From Sediminibacterium salmoneum NBRC 103935 (GTDB taxonomy: Bacteria > Bacteroidota > Bacteroidia > Chitinophagales > Chitinophagaceae), in contig NZ_KI866530.1 of assembly GCF_000511175.1 (NCBI RefSeq), forward strand, positions 1,428,270-1,484,121: a DNA stretch of 55,852 nucleotides, written 5' to 3'. The translations under genes and the position numbers were made by a program. Below are positions 9,301 through 16,975 of this stretch, piece by piece (position 1 is the first letter of the stretch; each line of letters starts with the position of its first letter). The notes beneath the pieces were generated by a model. It did not search any database, was not told the DNA's origin, and saw nothing but the letters and a program-made list of their open reading frames with translations.

Positions 9301-9863
9301 CCGGTTTGAATATATTTAGTTATTCCTCCGACAATAAAAAACTGGCTGTTGATAGCCGTGTGTTTAGTGAACAAACCAGAATACCCATTGAATTGTCCAA
9401 TTTATTAAACGGAACCTATCAGTTAAAAATAGCCGATGCTTTCATGCCAGCTTCCCTGAAATTGGTTTTGTACGACACCTACTCCAATCAACAATTAGAA
9501 TTAATAAAAGATAGCAGCATCCGTTTTGATATAAATTCAGACAGTGCCAGCAGAAGCAATCAACGATTCTTTATTGCCAAACAGGCACCAAAAGCAACCA
9601 TACAGCTTGCCAATCAACTAACGGTTAAAATCTATCCCAATCCTGCAAGGAATGAAATGAATATTATCATCAATGCAGCTGTACCGGGCAATAGTGTTTT
9701 ACGCATATTCAATATGGAAGGCACTCTCCTCAAAACAGTTTCAGCAGGAACAATTCAACAGGGTTTTATCCGCATTCCAATCGGCAACCTGTTACAAGGT
9801 CAATATTTGCTGCAGGTAACCAGCGGAAATCATCAGCAAAATATTCCGTTCTTTAAACAATAA
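6381..9863 (+). CDS. Large T9SS-exported surface protein
   Basis: I recognise the architecture but not a specific function. The 1160-residue protein has a signal peptide (hydrophobic LALLLLLQ, cleavage near HAQ-TGN at ~21-22). An N-terminal region (~25-245) of the kind found before nuclease or phosphatase domains in Bacteroidota contains NFNGLPTSG and ends IDDFSF. A middle region follows with SWMGSADSNWHNPLNW at ~577. The C-terminal sorting tail starts KIYPNPARNEM (~1081) and ends GQYLLQVTSGN, marking secretion by the type IX system. No enzymatic motif is visible. It stands alone, divergent from rpsL, and shares a bidirectional terminator with ilvE. Confidence 0.85.
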   Translation: MRHHSLALLLLLQAAYNPLHAQTGNSLVYSQANVIYQQNFNGLPTSGSFILSGKGPHPFQNAPFAISAMAGWEIMQRSGSSANAVFSIGTGSSTAAGIYSVGNTGSDRALGTLSAGTGVYSIGLIITNQTGKTLHKINGSFTAEQWRKGGSGNANIWKGKIGTGAFNGINGSLLNAAPALNFTSVQSSTGAGSLNGNNPENQSIIQFNISGLTWKNGEQLLLVWEDSDEGGSDDLMAIDDFSFKADTDSSENEQVHIDSLHSITAGISNADTIQYAFKPSGDITGLSTQNFVLHTQGLGNAAIAEVTGSGTDYRIKIFTGNGEGKIVLGINNNDNLIPGLSGLPFFSIDTQLIDKIKPIQLNLIPLGDSIFKKGDTLTLQLGFNESVHLDSLSPLQAIPIQISNRIKLASYWKGNHSNNLFFRYIIESNDKDLDGIELASTYNSTQIIIKDLAENKTDLSVSSNPLAHIRINGTPIQYQQNKDSTLQQCNTRDSIDIAPLLAIDSTANGEILTWKITEGSVRWDGNQSTFSKISSGSIMQPASIKMAVANVLVTDSILVTVSNGFSHTYKKIRLESRSWMGSADSNWHNPLNWCNTLVPDSNAYITIGSNTPHQPFILQKHAIKNLWLTPGAKLNITGTLQLKGELQGDSASIDANTGKIELNGNMIQQIRGHIFKNKTVGDLIINNNARLLSPLYINESVQLKSGNFQTNDQLYFNASAIISPAAQGATLSGMVFIPNLFKEKSSGIYLAGHPFTDFLSLQQWISPPNIHWNNTVLNTDSFSIESGWQTLAQGNENKWKPQQGIRWNIGLNEDKTSWANYFSGNILIGNLTRNLSASGNGFQLVSNPYLSPINSSLIVKGSSIQNYKYVWDSQLGNGGGYTAIPFDQKHILNPFEAIILQTDSTSGNELLFSEASKSNEWNNGTVEEFKEQNGYFTNIQLHYNQQLQDRLIIRDQANAKNGKDLFDAGKLLNPGLNIFSYSSDNKKLAVDSRVFSEQTRIPIELSNLLNGTYQLKIADAFMPASLKLVLYDTYSNQQLELIKDSSIRFDINSDSASRSNQRFFIAKQAPKATIQLANQLTVKIYPNPARNEMNIIINAAVPGNSVLRIFNMEGTLLKTVSAGTIQQGFIRIPIGNLLQGQYLLQVTSGNHQQNIPFFKQ

Positions 9864-9930
9864 GAACCATAGATTCCTAAAATAATCTGCGTATTACTAT
9901 GATAAATATGTGCAAAATCTAAGGATAAGA

Positions 9931-9960
9931 AAAAGCCCCGGGAAAACCCAGGGCTTTTTT
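9931..9960. terminator. Bidirectional terminator between the surface protein and ilvE
   Basis: The stem AAAAGCCC(C)GGG / CCC(A)GGGCTTTT is flanked by A-rich sequence on the left and TTTTTTGTTTTT on the right. It can therefore stop transcription from both convergent genes. Confidence 0.85.
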
Positions 9961-9983
9961 GTTTTTATTCCTCATGAAACTGT

Positions 9984-11048
9984 TTATACGGGTAACATCC
10001 ATCCGTATTTATCTTCGGTTTTACCCTGACGGATTTCGTTTAATCTTTGCTTTAAAGCCGGAGCAACCGTCCATTTTTCGGTATCAAAGAACATGGATTC
10101 ATCCTTATAGCGCAGCTCTTTTATCAGAGAAATAGTGGCAGCAGTTCCTGCACCAAAGACTTCTCTTAGTTGACCTGCCTTATAGGCTTCCATCAATTCA
10201 TCAATAGAGATTTTTCTTTCAACTACTTCCAGTCCCATTTCTTCCAGTATGGTAAGTGAGCTCATTCTGGTAATACCTGCCAGAATAGTACCTTCTTCCA
10301 GAGATGGAGTAACTGCCTGATTACCGATAATGAAAAACACATTCATCATACCAACTTCCTGCAAATACTTATGTTCAAAAGCGTCTGTCCATAAAACCTG
10401 ATCGTATCCCATTTCCTTGGCCAGATTCGTCGGGAACATGCTGGAACCATAGTTGCCTGCATTTTTAGAGTACCCAACTCCCCCGGTTACCGCACGGGTG
10501 TATTTTTCTTCCACAAAAATCCGCATAGGTGTACTGAAATAAGGACCAGTCGGGCTTAAAATAATCATGAACTTGTAAGTATCAGAAGGTTTTACACCCA
10601 ATACTGCATCAGTTGCAAACATAAAGGGTCTGATATACAGGGAGTGATCCGGCATGGATGGAATCCAGTTGCGGTCTAACTTAACCAGGGCTTTCATACC
10701 ATCTATAAAAATTTCTTCCGGAACAGTTGGCATCTGCATTCTGGTCGCAGAAATATTGAAACGCTTAAAGTTTTCATAAGGTCTGAAAATGGCGGCTTCC
10801 CCATCCTCGTTCTTATAAGCTTTAATCCCTTCAAAAATAGACTGACCATAATGTATAGCAGCCAATGACGGGTCCATAGACAATGCTTCGTAGGGTCTTA
10901 TTTCAACATTCTTCCATACTCCGTTACTGTAGTCAGCTACCAGCATATGATCGGTAAACACTCTGCCAAAAGGAATATTTTCCAAACTAATCGTATCTAA
11001 CTTAGACTTTTCGGCTCTCTTAATGTTTATATCCAGTACTGCGTTCAT
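9984..11048 (-). CDS. ilvE: Branched-chain amino acid aminotransferase
   Basis: This fold-type IV PLP enzyme transfers amino groups between glutamate and the 2-oxo acids of Leu, Ile and Val. The ATG at 11048 gives MNAVLDINIKR and 354 residues, matching the longer BCAT subfamily. Visible motifs are YIRPFMFATD, the PLP-lysine region GGVGYSKNAGNYGSS, EVGMMNVFFI and GTAATISLI near the phosphate site. It is monocistronic and divergent from the hypothetical gene at 11121. Confidence 0.93.
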   Translation of the reverse strand: MNAVLDINIKRAEKSKLDTISLENIPFGRVFTDHMLVADYSNGVWKNVEIRPYEALSMDPSLAAIHYGQSIFEGIKAYKNEDGEAAIFRPYENFKRFNISATRMQMPTVPEEIFIDGMKALVKLDRNWIPSMPDHSLYIRPFMFATDAVLGVKPSDTYKFMIILSPTGPYFSTPMRIFVEEKYTRAVTGGVGYSKNAGNYGSSMFPTNLAKEMGYDQVLWTDAFEHKYLQEVGMMNVFFIIGNQAVTPSLEEGTILAGITRMSSLTILEEMGLEVVERKISIDELMEAYKAGQLREVFGAGTAATISLIKELRYKDESMFFDTEKWTVAPALKQRLNEIRQGKTEDKYGWMLPV

Positions 11049-11120
11049 AGTTTTATATTTGGCGCAAAGAAACAAAAAAAATAAAAAACTAACAACTGTT
11101 AATATTTAAACGGAGTAACC

Positions 11121-11777
11121 ATGGCTGAACAACTACCCGATTTTGTGCTGGCACAACTTTACCCGACAAGCCTGGTGATTGTTGAAACTGAAATAGCAAA
11201 ACCAAAGCCAGGACTGGATCAGGCGGTTACAAAACAAATGAATCAATCCGTTTCAGCAGAATTGAAGCAGGAGGAAATTAAAACAACCGGTGATAGTGAT
11301 AAGATCCCCAATCTTGCAACAACTTTAACAGATGAACCTTTACTGCCAAAACAACAATTGCCTTTAATAGAAAGACCGGATAACTGGTTCCTGGGTAAAA
11401 ATGCAAAAAGAATTACCATACTGGTAAATGAACCCGATGCTGTTTTTCTAAATGATGCCAATCTGGATTTTCTTACCAAAATACTGGGTGCCTGCAAATT
11501 GAATATGGGTGATGTTTCCGTTATCAACACGGCAAGATATCTTGCTTTGTTCCCGGAAATTAAAAAGGAACTCTCACCATCCATATATATTTTGTTTGGG
11601 GTTAAAACCAGTGATATTCAGCTTCCTTTTATTATACCCGACTATCAGATTCAACCTTACGATCAGAGTAAGTTTCTGGCAGCACCAGCGTTTATTCAAT
11701 TTACAGGTGATAGTGCAGAAGCCAAATTAGAGAAAACCAAACTTTGGGTAAGCTTAAAAACCCTATTCAATATATAA
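11121..11777 (+). CDS. Conserved hypothetical protein upstream of rdgB
   Basis: I do not recognise this 218-residue protein. It is soluble, without a signal peptide or membrane segment. Residues ~1-85 are low-complexity, acidic and Lys/Gln-rich. Residues ~88-215 look like a compact domain with WFLGKNAKRITILV, a cysteine in LGACKLNMGDVSVINTARY, and a C-terminal FLAAPAFIQFTGDS. A GGAG sequence lies about 6 bases before the ATG, one of the few visible ribosome binding sites here. It precedes rdgB by 6 bases, so the two are probably co-transcribed. Confidence 0.75.
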   Translation: MAEQLPDFVLAQLYPTSLVIVETEIAKPKPGLDQAVTKQMNQSVSAELKQEEIKTTGDSDKIPNLATTLTDEPLLPKQQLPLIERPDNWFLGKNAKRITILVNEPDAVFLNDANLDFLTKILGACKLNMGDVSVINTARYLALFPEIKKELSPSIYILFGVKTSDIQLPFIIPDYQIQPYDQSKFLAAPAFIQFTGDSAEAKLEKTKLWVSLKTLFNI

Positions 11778-11783
11778 TTGATT

Positions 11784-12374
11784 ATGCCAACCGAAATTAT
11801 TTTCGCAACCAACAATGCCAATAAGGTAAAAGAAATCAAGGCTGTTACCGGCAACCTATTGAATATATTGTCTTTGGAAGACGCCGGAATACTGATTGAT
11901 ATCCCAGAACCGCACGACACACTTGAAGCAAATGCCAGCGAAAAATCCAAAGTCATTCATCAATTAACAGGAAAAAACTGTTTTAGTGAAGATACCGGAT
12001 TAGAAGTGGAAGCCCTCAATGGCGCACCTGGTGTTAAAAGTGCCAGATATGCAGGAGACAACAGAAACTTTCAGTTAAATATTGATTTGCTATTAAACAA
12101 TCTGGAAGACCATTCCAATAAAAAAGCACAATTCAGAACAGTTATTTCCTTAATCTGGAATAACCAGGAACATTTATTCGAGGGAATCTGTAAAGGCAAG
12201 ATTACACATCAGGCAAAAGGCATATCAGGATTTGGTTACGACCCGGTTTTCATTCCGGATGGGGCTGATAAAACATTTGCAGAAATGAGTATGGAAGAAA
12301 AAAATCTATATAGCCATAGAAAGAAAGCCATGCAGCAATTGCTTGATTTTTTCCATAAAAATGGAATTGCATAA
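11784..12374 (+). CDS. rdgB: dITP/XTP pyrophosphatase (RdgB/HAM1 family)
   Basis: This enzyme hydrolyses non-canonical purine NTPs (dITP, XTP) to monophosphates, keeping damaged bases out of DNA. The ATG at 11784 gives MPTEIIFATNNANKVKEI and 196 residues, the usual length. Motifs are ATNNANKVKEI (substrate loop), CFSEDTGLEVEALNGAPGVKSARYAG and GISGFGYDPVFIPDG, all characteristic. A TTG six bases earlier is in frame but not needed. It lies directly after the hypothetical gene at 11121. Confidence 0.95.
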   Translation: MPTEIIFATNNANKVKEIKAVTGNLLNILSLEDAGILIDIPEPHDTLEANASEKSKVIHQLTGKNCFSEDTGLEVEALNGAPGVKSARYAGDNRNFQLNIDLLLNNLEDHSNKKAQFRTVISLIWNNQEHLFEGICKGKITHQAKGISGFGYDPVFIPDGADKTFAEMSMEEKNLYSHRKKAMQQLLDFFHKNGIA

Positions 12375-12406
12375 TCTATTAGAATACTACGCAAATATTA
12401 TTGTGT

Positions 12407-12835
12407 ATGAATCGTATCAAAATAAATTTACCGGAACATTTCCCTTTCTCCACCAGGCTTCAGATTAGAGTAACAGACTTAAACTACGGAGGACACGTTG
12501 GGAATGATACTGTCTTATCCATCTTGCAGGAAGCCAGACAACAATTCCTTCAATCCCGCGGCTATTCAGAATTACAGGTTGCGGAATTTGGTTTGATTAT
12601 GGCTGATGCAATGGTGGAATACAAAAAAGAAATGAACCACCTCGATCAAATTAAAATTGACATTGCAGCAATAGATTTTGATAAAATGGGATTCGATCTG
12701 TATTACAGAGTTGTTATTGAAAGAAACGGCGAAGAAATTTTAGCCGTAAGAGCCAAAACAGGCATGATGCTTTTTGACTATACTACCCGCAAGAAAGCTT
12801 CCATGACCGATACCATTATAGCTGCTTTACAATAA
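12407..12835 (+). CDS. Acyl-CoA thioesterase, hot-dog fold (4HBT/YbgC-like)
   Basis: Likely a single hot-dog-domain thioesterase that cleaves acyl-CoA; the substrate is unknown. The ATG at 12407 gives 142 residues, normal for the family. The active-site segment reads VTDLNYGGHVGNDTVLSILQEAR, a variant of the DxDxxGHVNN-type motif: the catalytic Asp and GHV are present, while the usual second Asp is Asn. The C-terminal strand KTGMMLFDYTTRK is also typical. It follows rdgB by 32 bases on the same strand and ends near the convergent aroE. Confidence 0.8.
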   Translation: MNRIKINLPEHFPFSTRLQIRVTDLNYGGHVGNDTVLSILQEARQQFLQSRGYSELQVAEFGLIMADAMVEYKKEMNHLDQIKIDIAAIDFDKMGFDLYYRVVIERNGEEILAVRAKTGMMLFDYTTRKKASMTDTIIAALQ

Positions 12836-12863
12836 GCTGATTTCTTCAGTAATCCGGTTGCAA

Positions 12864-13598
12864 TTAACTATTCCAGATCCGCCAGCTTTCCTCTGCCTGC
12901 AACACCAGCATTTTATATCCGTTCTGCACTGTTGCCCCCTGTTGCAAACCCAATTCCATAAAGCGGGTTGTTTCGGGATTATAAATTAAATCGAACAGGT
13001 GATGATCAGGACCCAGTGATTCATAAGGTATATCGGGCGATGCAGCTATATCCGGGTATTGCCCAACCGGACTGGTATTGATAATTAAAGTATGCTTTTT
13101 TAAAACTGCCGCATCAACCTGATTGTACTGAATGGTTTTATCAGCTTCTTTTCTGGAAACAAACAAATAAGGAATCTTAATCTTTCTCAGTACATAGGCA
13201 ACCGCCGCAGCTGCACCTCCTGTACCCAGTATCAATGCATGAGAATGGGAAGGTCTTAAGAAAGGTTGCAAGGATTGTTCAAAACCAATAATATCTGTAT
13301 TATATCCAAACAACTTACCGTCTTTAATCTGTACACAATTGCAGGCTCCCATTTCTCTTACTGCATCATTCATCTCACCTAAAAAAGGAATGATTTGCTT
13401 TTTGTAGGGAATAGTTACATTGAACCCTTTTAAGAAAGGATGCTCATTTAACAACTGAGGAAACTGTTCTATAGAAGGTATTGCAAAATTCTGATACGCA
13501 TGAGATTCAGTCAATCGCATTTCTTTAAACTTCTCCGTAAAATATCGTTGCGAAAAAGAATGAGTTAAAGGATATCCCAATAAACCATAGAGATGCAT
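12864..13598 (-). CDS. aroE: Shikimate dehydrogenase
   Basis: This enzyme reduces 3-dehydroshikimate to shikimate with NADPH in the aromatic amino acid pathway. The 244-residue protein starts MHLYGLLGYPLTHSFSQRYF (shikimate-binding SxS region). It has the catalytic lysine in FNVTIPYKKQI, FGYNTDIIGF with the paired Asp, and the nucleotide loop LGTGGAAAAV. It is a little shorter than E. coli AroE, which is common in Bacteroidota. Only one base separates its ATG from the stop of the preceding comA gene, suggesting translational coupling. Confidence 0.93.
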   Translation of the reverse strand: MHLYGLLGYPLTHSFSQRYFTEKFKEMRLTESHAYQNFAIPSIEQFPQLLNEHPFLKGFNVTIPYKKQIIPFLGEMNDAVREMGACNCVQIKDGKLFGYNTDIIGFEQSLQPFLRPSHSHALILGTGGAAAAVAYVLRKIKIPYLFVSRKEADKTIQYNQVDAAVLKKHTLIINTSPVGQYPDIAASPDIPYESLGPDHHLFDLIYNPETTRFMELGLQQGATVQNGYKMLVLQAEESWRIWNS

Positions 13599-13599
13599 A

Positions 13600-14364
13600 C
13601 TAGGCCTTGTCTAAATAAAGGTGAAAAGTATCTCCTCTTAGTCCTATACGCATGGCTTCCAATGGTAAAACCTCATTGGGGGCAATATTCCCGAGGTTTA
13701 CATTGCATCCAATCAATTCAAGAAAATACAATTGCTGTGCCTTTTGAGGTGCTTCCCAGATTATTTTATCCGCGGGAATCTGTGTTAGAATTTCCTGAAC
13801 CAGCCCTTCCCTTACTTCTCCACTACCTCTGTATATACCAACATTTCCTGCTTCCCTTGCTTCAGCAATTACATAGGAGGAACCTGCTTCCAATTCAGCA
13901 CGCATCAATTCTATCCATTTATACGGAGGAATAATATGAGCTGCGTCTTTACTACCCACTTCACTCAACACAGTGGCATATTGGGTCAGCTTTTCTATAT
14001 AACCGCATTTTTCAGCATGTGGTATAGTGATAGAACCATCCGACACTTCAATATAACTTACACCATATTCCTTGCATACTTCCACATAATCATCAAACTG
14101 ATTTCTTATTAAGAATGCTTCAAATAAAGTACCTCCAAAATAAACAGGCATATTGGCTTCGCGGTAAACAGCTAATTTTTCCTTCAGGTTCGGCGTTACA
14201 AAAGAGGTTCCAAATCCAAGCTTTACAATGTCTACATGAGGGCCAGCTACACTTAAAAAGTCTTTCACCTGATTAATGCTTAACCCCTTATCCATTACCA
14301 TGGTTAAGCCTGAAGTTCTGGGTTGTTGGGTACGTTCCGGAATTTGTGTAAGTCTGTAGTTCAT
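13600..14364 (-). CDS. comA: Phosphosulfolactate synthase (ComA family)
   Basis: ComA adds sulfite to phosphoenolpyruvate to give phosphosulfolactate, the first step of archaeal coenzyme M synthesis. The ATG at 14364 gives 254 residues, the family's length. Typical segments are TMVMDKGLSINQVKDFLSVAG, VDIVKLGFGTSF, VYFGGTLFEAFLIR, YIEVSDGSITIPH and IWEAPQKAQQLYFLELIGCNVNLGNI. No other CoM gene is visible here. In Bacteroidota a role in supplying cysteate or sulfonates for sulfonolipids is plausible, but that is inference. It sits between a TPR gene and aroE in one tight minus-strand unit. Confidence 0.88.
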   Translation of the reverse strand: MNYRLTQIPERTQQPRTSGLTMVMDKGLSINQVKDFLSVAGPHVDIVKLGFGTSFVTPNLKEKLAVYREANMPVYFGGTLFEAFLIRNQFDDYVEVCKEYGVSYIEVSDGSITIPHAEKCGYIEKLTQYATVLSEVGSKDAAHIIPPYKWIELMRAELEAGSSYVIAEAREAGNVGIYRGSGEVREGLVQEILTQIPADKIIWEAPQKAQQLYFLELIGCNVNLGNIAPNEVLPLEAMRIGLRGDTFHLYLDKA

Positions 14365-14398
14365 TCGGAGATCATTGTTGAACAACAAAAATACATAT

Positions 14399-15820
14399 TT
14401 ATATTTTCTTTCCTTTCTTGTACCTAGCTACAATGTCAACAATCTGGTTATTTTGTAAAACAGAAGCATTCAGTTCTAATAATTTCTTGAGCAGTTTGGG
14501 AGATTTCTCCATTCCCGCCTCCAGCTTAAGCAATGCCTCTTTGGTTCTGCCCAGTTCAAGTAATATGGCAGTAGCGTAATAATAAAAAACAGGCTTCTCC
14601 CCGGTTGCCATAAATGCTGCCATACACTGCTCATAAGCTTCTTCAATCATATCGGCATTTATTAAACATCTTAGCAAAGCTTCCCAACCGGCAACAGATT
14701 TGCTCTTGTGTTTTACTGCCGTTCCAAAATAAATAATGGCATCCTTGAATTTGCCAAGATTCATCATGCATTCACCCATCGCCAGATTATATTCCGGAAG
14801 GGTACGGTTCATACGCATGGCATTCTCCAACTGCTTTGCTGCCGCCTGCCACTGTTCTTCCAGCATATAAGTTACCGCAATTTTATAATGAAGCTTACTG
14901 TCACCTGCGTTCAGGTGTACTGCTTTTTTATAATGAAACCTTGCCTGTGCATATTTTCCCATCCGATGATAGCAATGTCCAATTGCTTCATAAATCACGT
15001 CTTCAGGTCTGCTCAGCTCCAATACTTTCTCCAGTACTTCAATGGCTTCCTTGTATTTGCGCAATCGCAGGTAAGCGTCTCCCATATTGCGGTAAGCATA
15101 ATCAAATTTCTCGTCAATGGCTACTGCATACTGGTAAGCATCAATGGCTTTTTCGTACAGCTTTAATCCCTGAAAGGCAGCAGCCAGGTTAAACCAGGCC
15201 AGTTCACTAAAGGGATTTTCATCAATAATAGACTGGTGCAATTTGATACTCTCTTCGTTTCTTCCTGTAAAATCGGTCCAGAAACAAATTTTGTACAATG
15301 CTTCTTCGTTATTGGGATCTTCTTCCAAAATCAGTTGCAAACAATCAAATACCTTGTCGAATTCCTCATAATCGTCGTACACATCGGCCAGTTCAAACAA
15401 TAAATCCAGTCTTTCTTCCCCTTCAAATAATTGCAGCGCAGACTCCAGTAACTCGGCTGCCTTTGCTGGTTGATCCAGTGCCAGATAAGCATCTGTTTTC
15501 AGAATAAATAAATTCAGGTCAGAACTATCGAAAAGCTCTGCAGTTTCCAGTAAACTTAAAGCTTCCTTGTATTTTCGGGTAGCCAGTAACAAATCGGCCT
15601 TCTTGATCATCAGACTGGCTGAGTAGGGAAACTGTTCCAGCCCCAGATCTGCCGCTTCCATCGCTTCCGGTAAATCATCCTTTTCATCATAAAAATCTAT
15701 GATTCGCTCAAAAGCCTCTTCTTCTAAATATGGATGACTTCTACCATGTTTAAGATGTTGATATTGAATGATCAACTCTTTCAATGCTTCCCTGTCTTCT
15801 CGATACGGATTGTTGCTCAT
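14399..15820 (-). CDS. Tetratricopeptide-repeat protein
   Basis: This is a 473-residue cytoplasmic TPR protein; the specific partner is unknown. From the ATG at 15820 the N-terminus is acidic (NNPYREDREALKELI). About ten TPR units follow from ~residue 35 to 440, for example FAYRNMGDAYLRLRKYKEAIE-type and CYHRMGKYAQARFHYKKAV repeats. There is no signal peptide. It is the first gene of a unit with comA (34-base gap) and aroE. A TTG 27 bases upstream is in frame but less likely. Confidence 0.85.
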   Translation of the reverse strand: MSNNPYREDREALKELIIQYQHLKHGRSHPYLEEEAFERIIDFYDEKDDLPEAMEAADLGLEQFPYSASLMIKKADLLLATRKYKEALSLLETAELFDSSDLNLFILKTDAYLALDQPAKAAELLESALQLFEGEERLDLLFELADVYDDYEEFDKVFDCLQLILEEDPNNEEALYKICFWTDFTGRNEESIKLHQSIIDENPFSELAWFNLAAAFQGLKLYEKAIDAYQYAVAIDEKFDYAYRNMGDAYLRLRKYKEAIEVLEKVLELSRPEDVIYEAIGHCYHRMGKYAQARFHYKKAVHLNAGDSKLHYKIAVTYMLEEQWQAAAKQLENAMRMNRTLPEYNLAMGECMMNLGKFKDAIIYFGTAVKHKSKSVAGWEALLRCLINADMIEEAYEQCMAAFMATGEKPVFYYYATAILLELGRTKEALLKLEAGMEKSPKLLKKLLELNASVLQNNQIVDIVARYKKGKKI

Positions 15821-15939
15821 GGGTGAAGGTTTACCTAATTTAGACAATAATTTGTACTTTTTTTGTAAAAACCAAACTTTTTAACCCTTATTAACGTTTG
15901 TTAATAAAAATAATTCGTTAAAATATTTAGGATATATCC

Positions 15940-15947
15940 TACCTTTG
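15940..15947 (+). promoter_or_regulatory. -7 box directly upstream of the small protein gene at 15952
   Basis: TACCTTTG is an exact TAnnTTTG match and ends only 4 bases before the first ATG (15952). Transcription would be expected to begin at about that ATG. No TTTG is present at the -33 distance. Confidence 0.55.
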
Positions 15948-15951
15948 CCAT

Positions 15952-16305
15952 ATGTTAATGCAAACCAAATCCGTTACAAAAGTCACCATGATGCTCGCAA
16001 TCTGCCTGCACCTGGTTATTGTTGCGGTTGCATTTACAGGAATAGTTGACGAAAAAGCCAAAAACAGTAAGTTTACTTTAAACAGCCTGAACAGGTACTC
16101 TAAAAAAGGACTCTCCTTGTCTGCCATCAAGTCTAATCTGAACTACAAAGGCTTAACCCTATCTAATAACAGCAGCAGTTTAATGAACACAAATACCGAA
16201 CTGAATAGTCTGTTGCAATACAATAACGGGAACACTTCTTATATCTATCCTTATAAGATTAAAGTGAAAGTTCCCAAATTCAAAGTTCCGGAAAACCGCA
16301 ATTAG
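15952..16305 (+). CDS. Small exported or membrane-anchored protein of unknown function
   Basis: I do not recognise this 117-residue protein. It has a lysine-containing N-terminus and one hydrophobic stretch (MMLAICLHLVIVAVAFTGIV, ~13-32), then a basic, Ser/Asn-rich tail with three loosely similar units around LNSLNRYSKKGLSLS, IKSNLNYKGLTLSNN and LNSLLQYNNGNTS. It ends in a lysine/proline-rich KVKVPKFKVPENRN. In-frame ATGs occur at 15952 and 15958 and a double Met at ~13-14. The promoter box is so close that the first two would be leaderless starts. It is divergent from the TPR operon. Confidence 0.6.
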   Translation: MLMQTKSVTKVTMMLAICLHLVIVAVAFTGIVDEKAKNSKFTLNSLNRYSKKGLSLSAIKSNLNYKGLTLSNNSSSLMNTNTELNSLLQYNNGNTSYIYPYKIKVKVPKFKVPENRN

Positions 16306-16335
16306 ACTTTACTAATTTAGCCTAACTCGATTTGT

Positions 16336-16971
16336 TTATTGATTCAGTAACCGATAACCAGTAGTCGGGATATCAAATTTTCCACCAGGTACAGGATTCA
16401 GGTTTATTTTGGTAGCCGTATAAATAATTTTCTGGGTGTACCCGTCCCTTGCTTCATACTCCAGTACAAAACCTGGAATATCCTTAAACTGAAATTCAAA
16501 TTCTTTTACCGAAGGCACAATATTGGAAGCATAGAATACAGAAAAAGTACTTCCGTCTTTTAATTGTATAATGGCTTTTTTACAATCGTATCCCAAAATT
16601 GCTTTTCTTTCATCTGTAAACTGAATGGTTAAATCGGAGAATTTATCATTCTGTTTGGCCCACTGTGCTGCATTCATTTTGGTAAGAAACTTATTTGCAC
16701 CAATCTCTCTTAGGATGGCAGCATCACCCGAAGCTTTGTTGAATATTAAAGACTGTGAGAAGGAAGGGCTAATTAAATCGGAACGACTGTGATTTCCTTT
16801 AATGTAAACAGTTTTAACGCTCTGTTTTAATAAGGACAAAGCATCCTTATCTAATGCCTCTTCATTATTTATAGTGATGGCATACGTTACGGTACACTCA
16901 GCCACTACTCTTGTTTGCGCAAATGCGCTACTTATTGCACCGCTAAATAAAAGGATTAATAAGTAGCGCAT
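16336..16971 (-). CDS. GLPGLI/DUF4412-like exported protein
   Basis: The 211-residue protein has a clear signal peptide (MRYLLILLFSGAISSAFAQ, cleavage ~19). The mature part resembles the Bacteroidota GLPGLI and DUF4412-like families: an early VxYxI strand, KTVYIKGNHSRSDL, AILGYDCKKAIIQ with a single conserved cysteine, then FKDIPGFVLEYEA, the position of the family's GLPGLIL motif. The function of these families is unknown; a cell-envelope role is likely. Its ATG is 4 bases after the yidC stop, so it belongs to the yidC unit. Confidence 0.75.
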   Translation of the reverse strand: MRYLLILLFSGAISSAFAQTRVVAECTVTYAITINNEEALDKDALSLLKQSVKTVYIKGNHSRSDLISPSFSQSLIFNKASGDAAILREIGANKFLTKMNAAQWAKQNDKFSDLTIQFTDERKAILGYDCKKAIIQLKDGSTFSVFYASNIVPSVKEFEFQFKDIPGFVLEYEARDGYTQKIIYTATKINLNPVPGGKFDIPTTGYRLLNQ

Positions 16972-16975
16972 ACGC

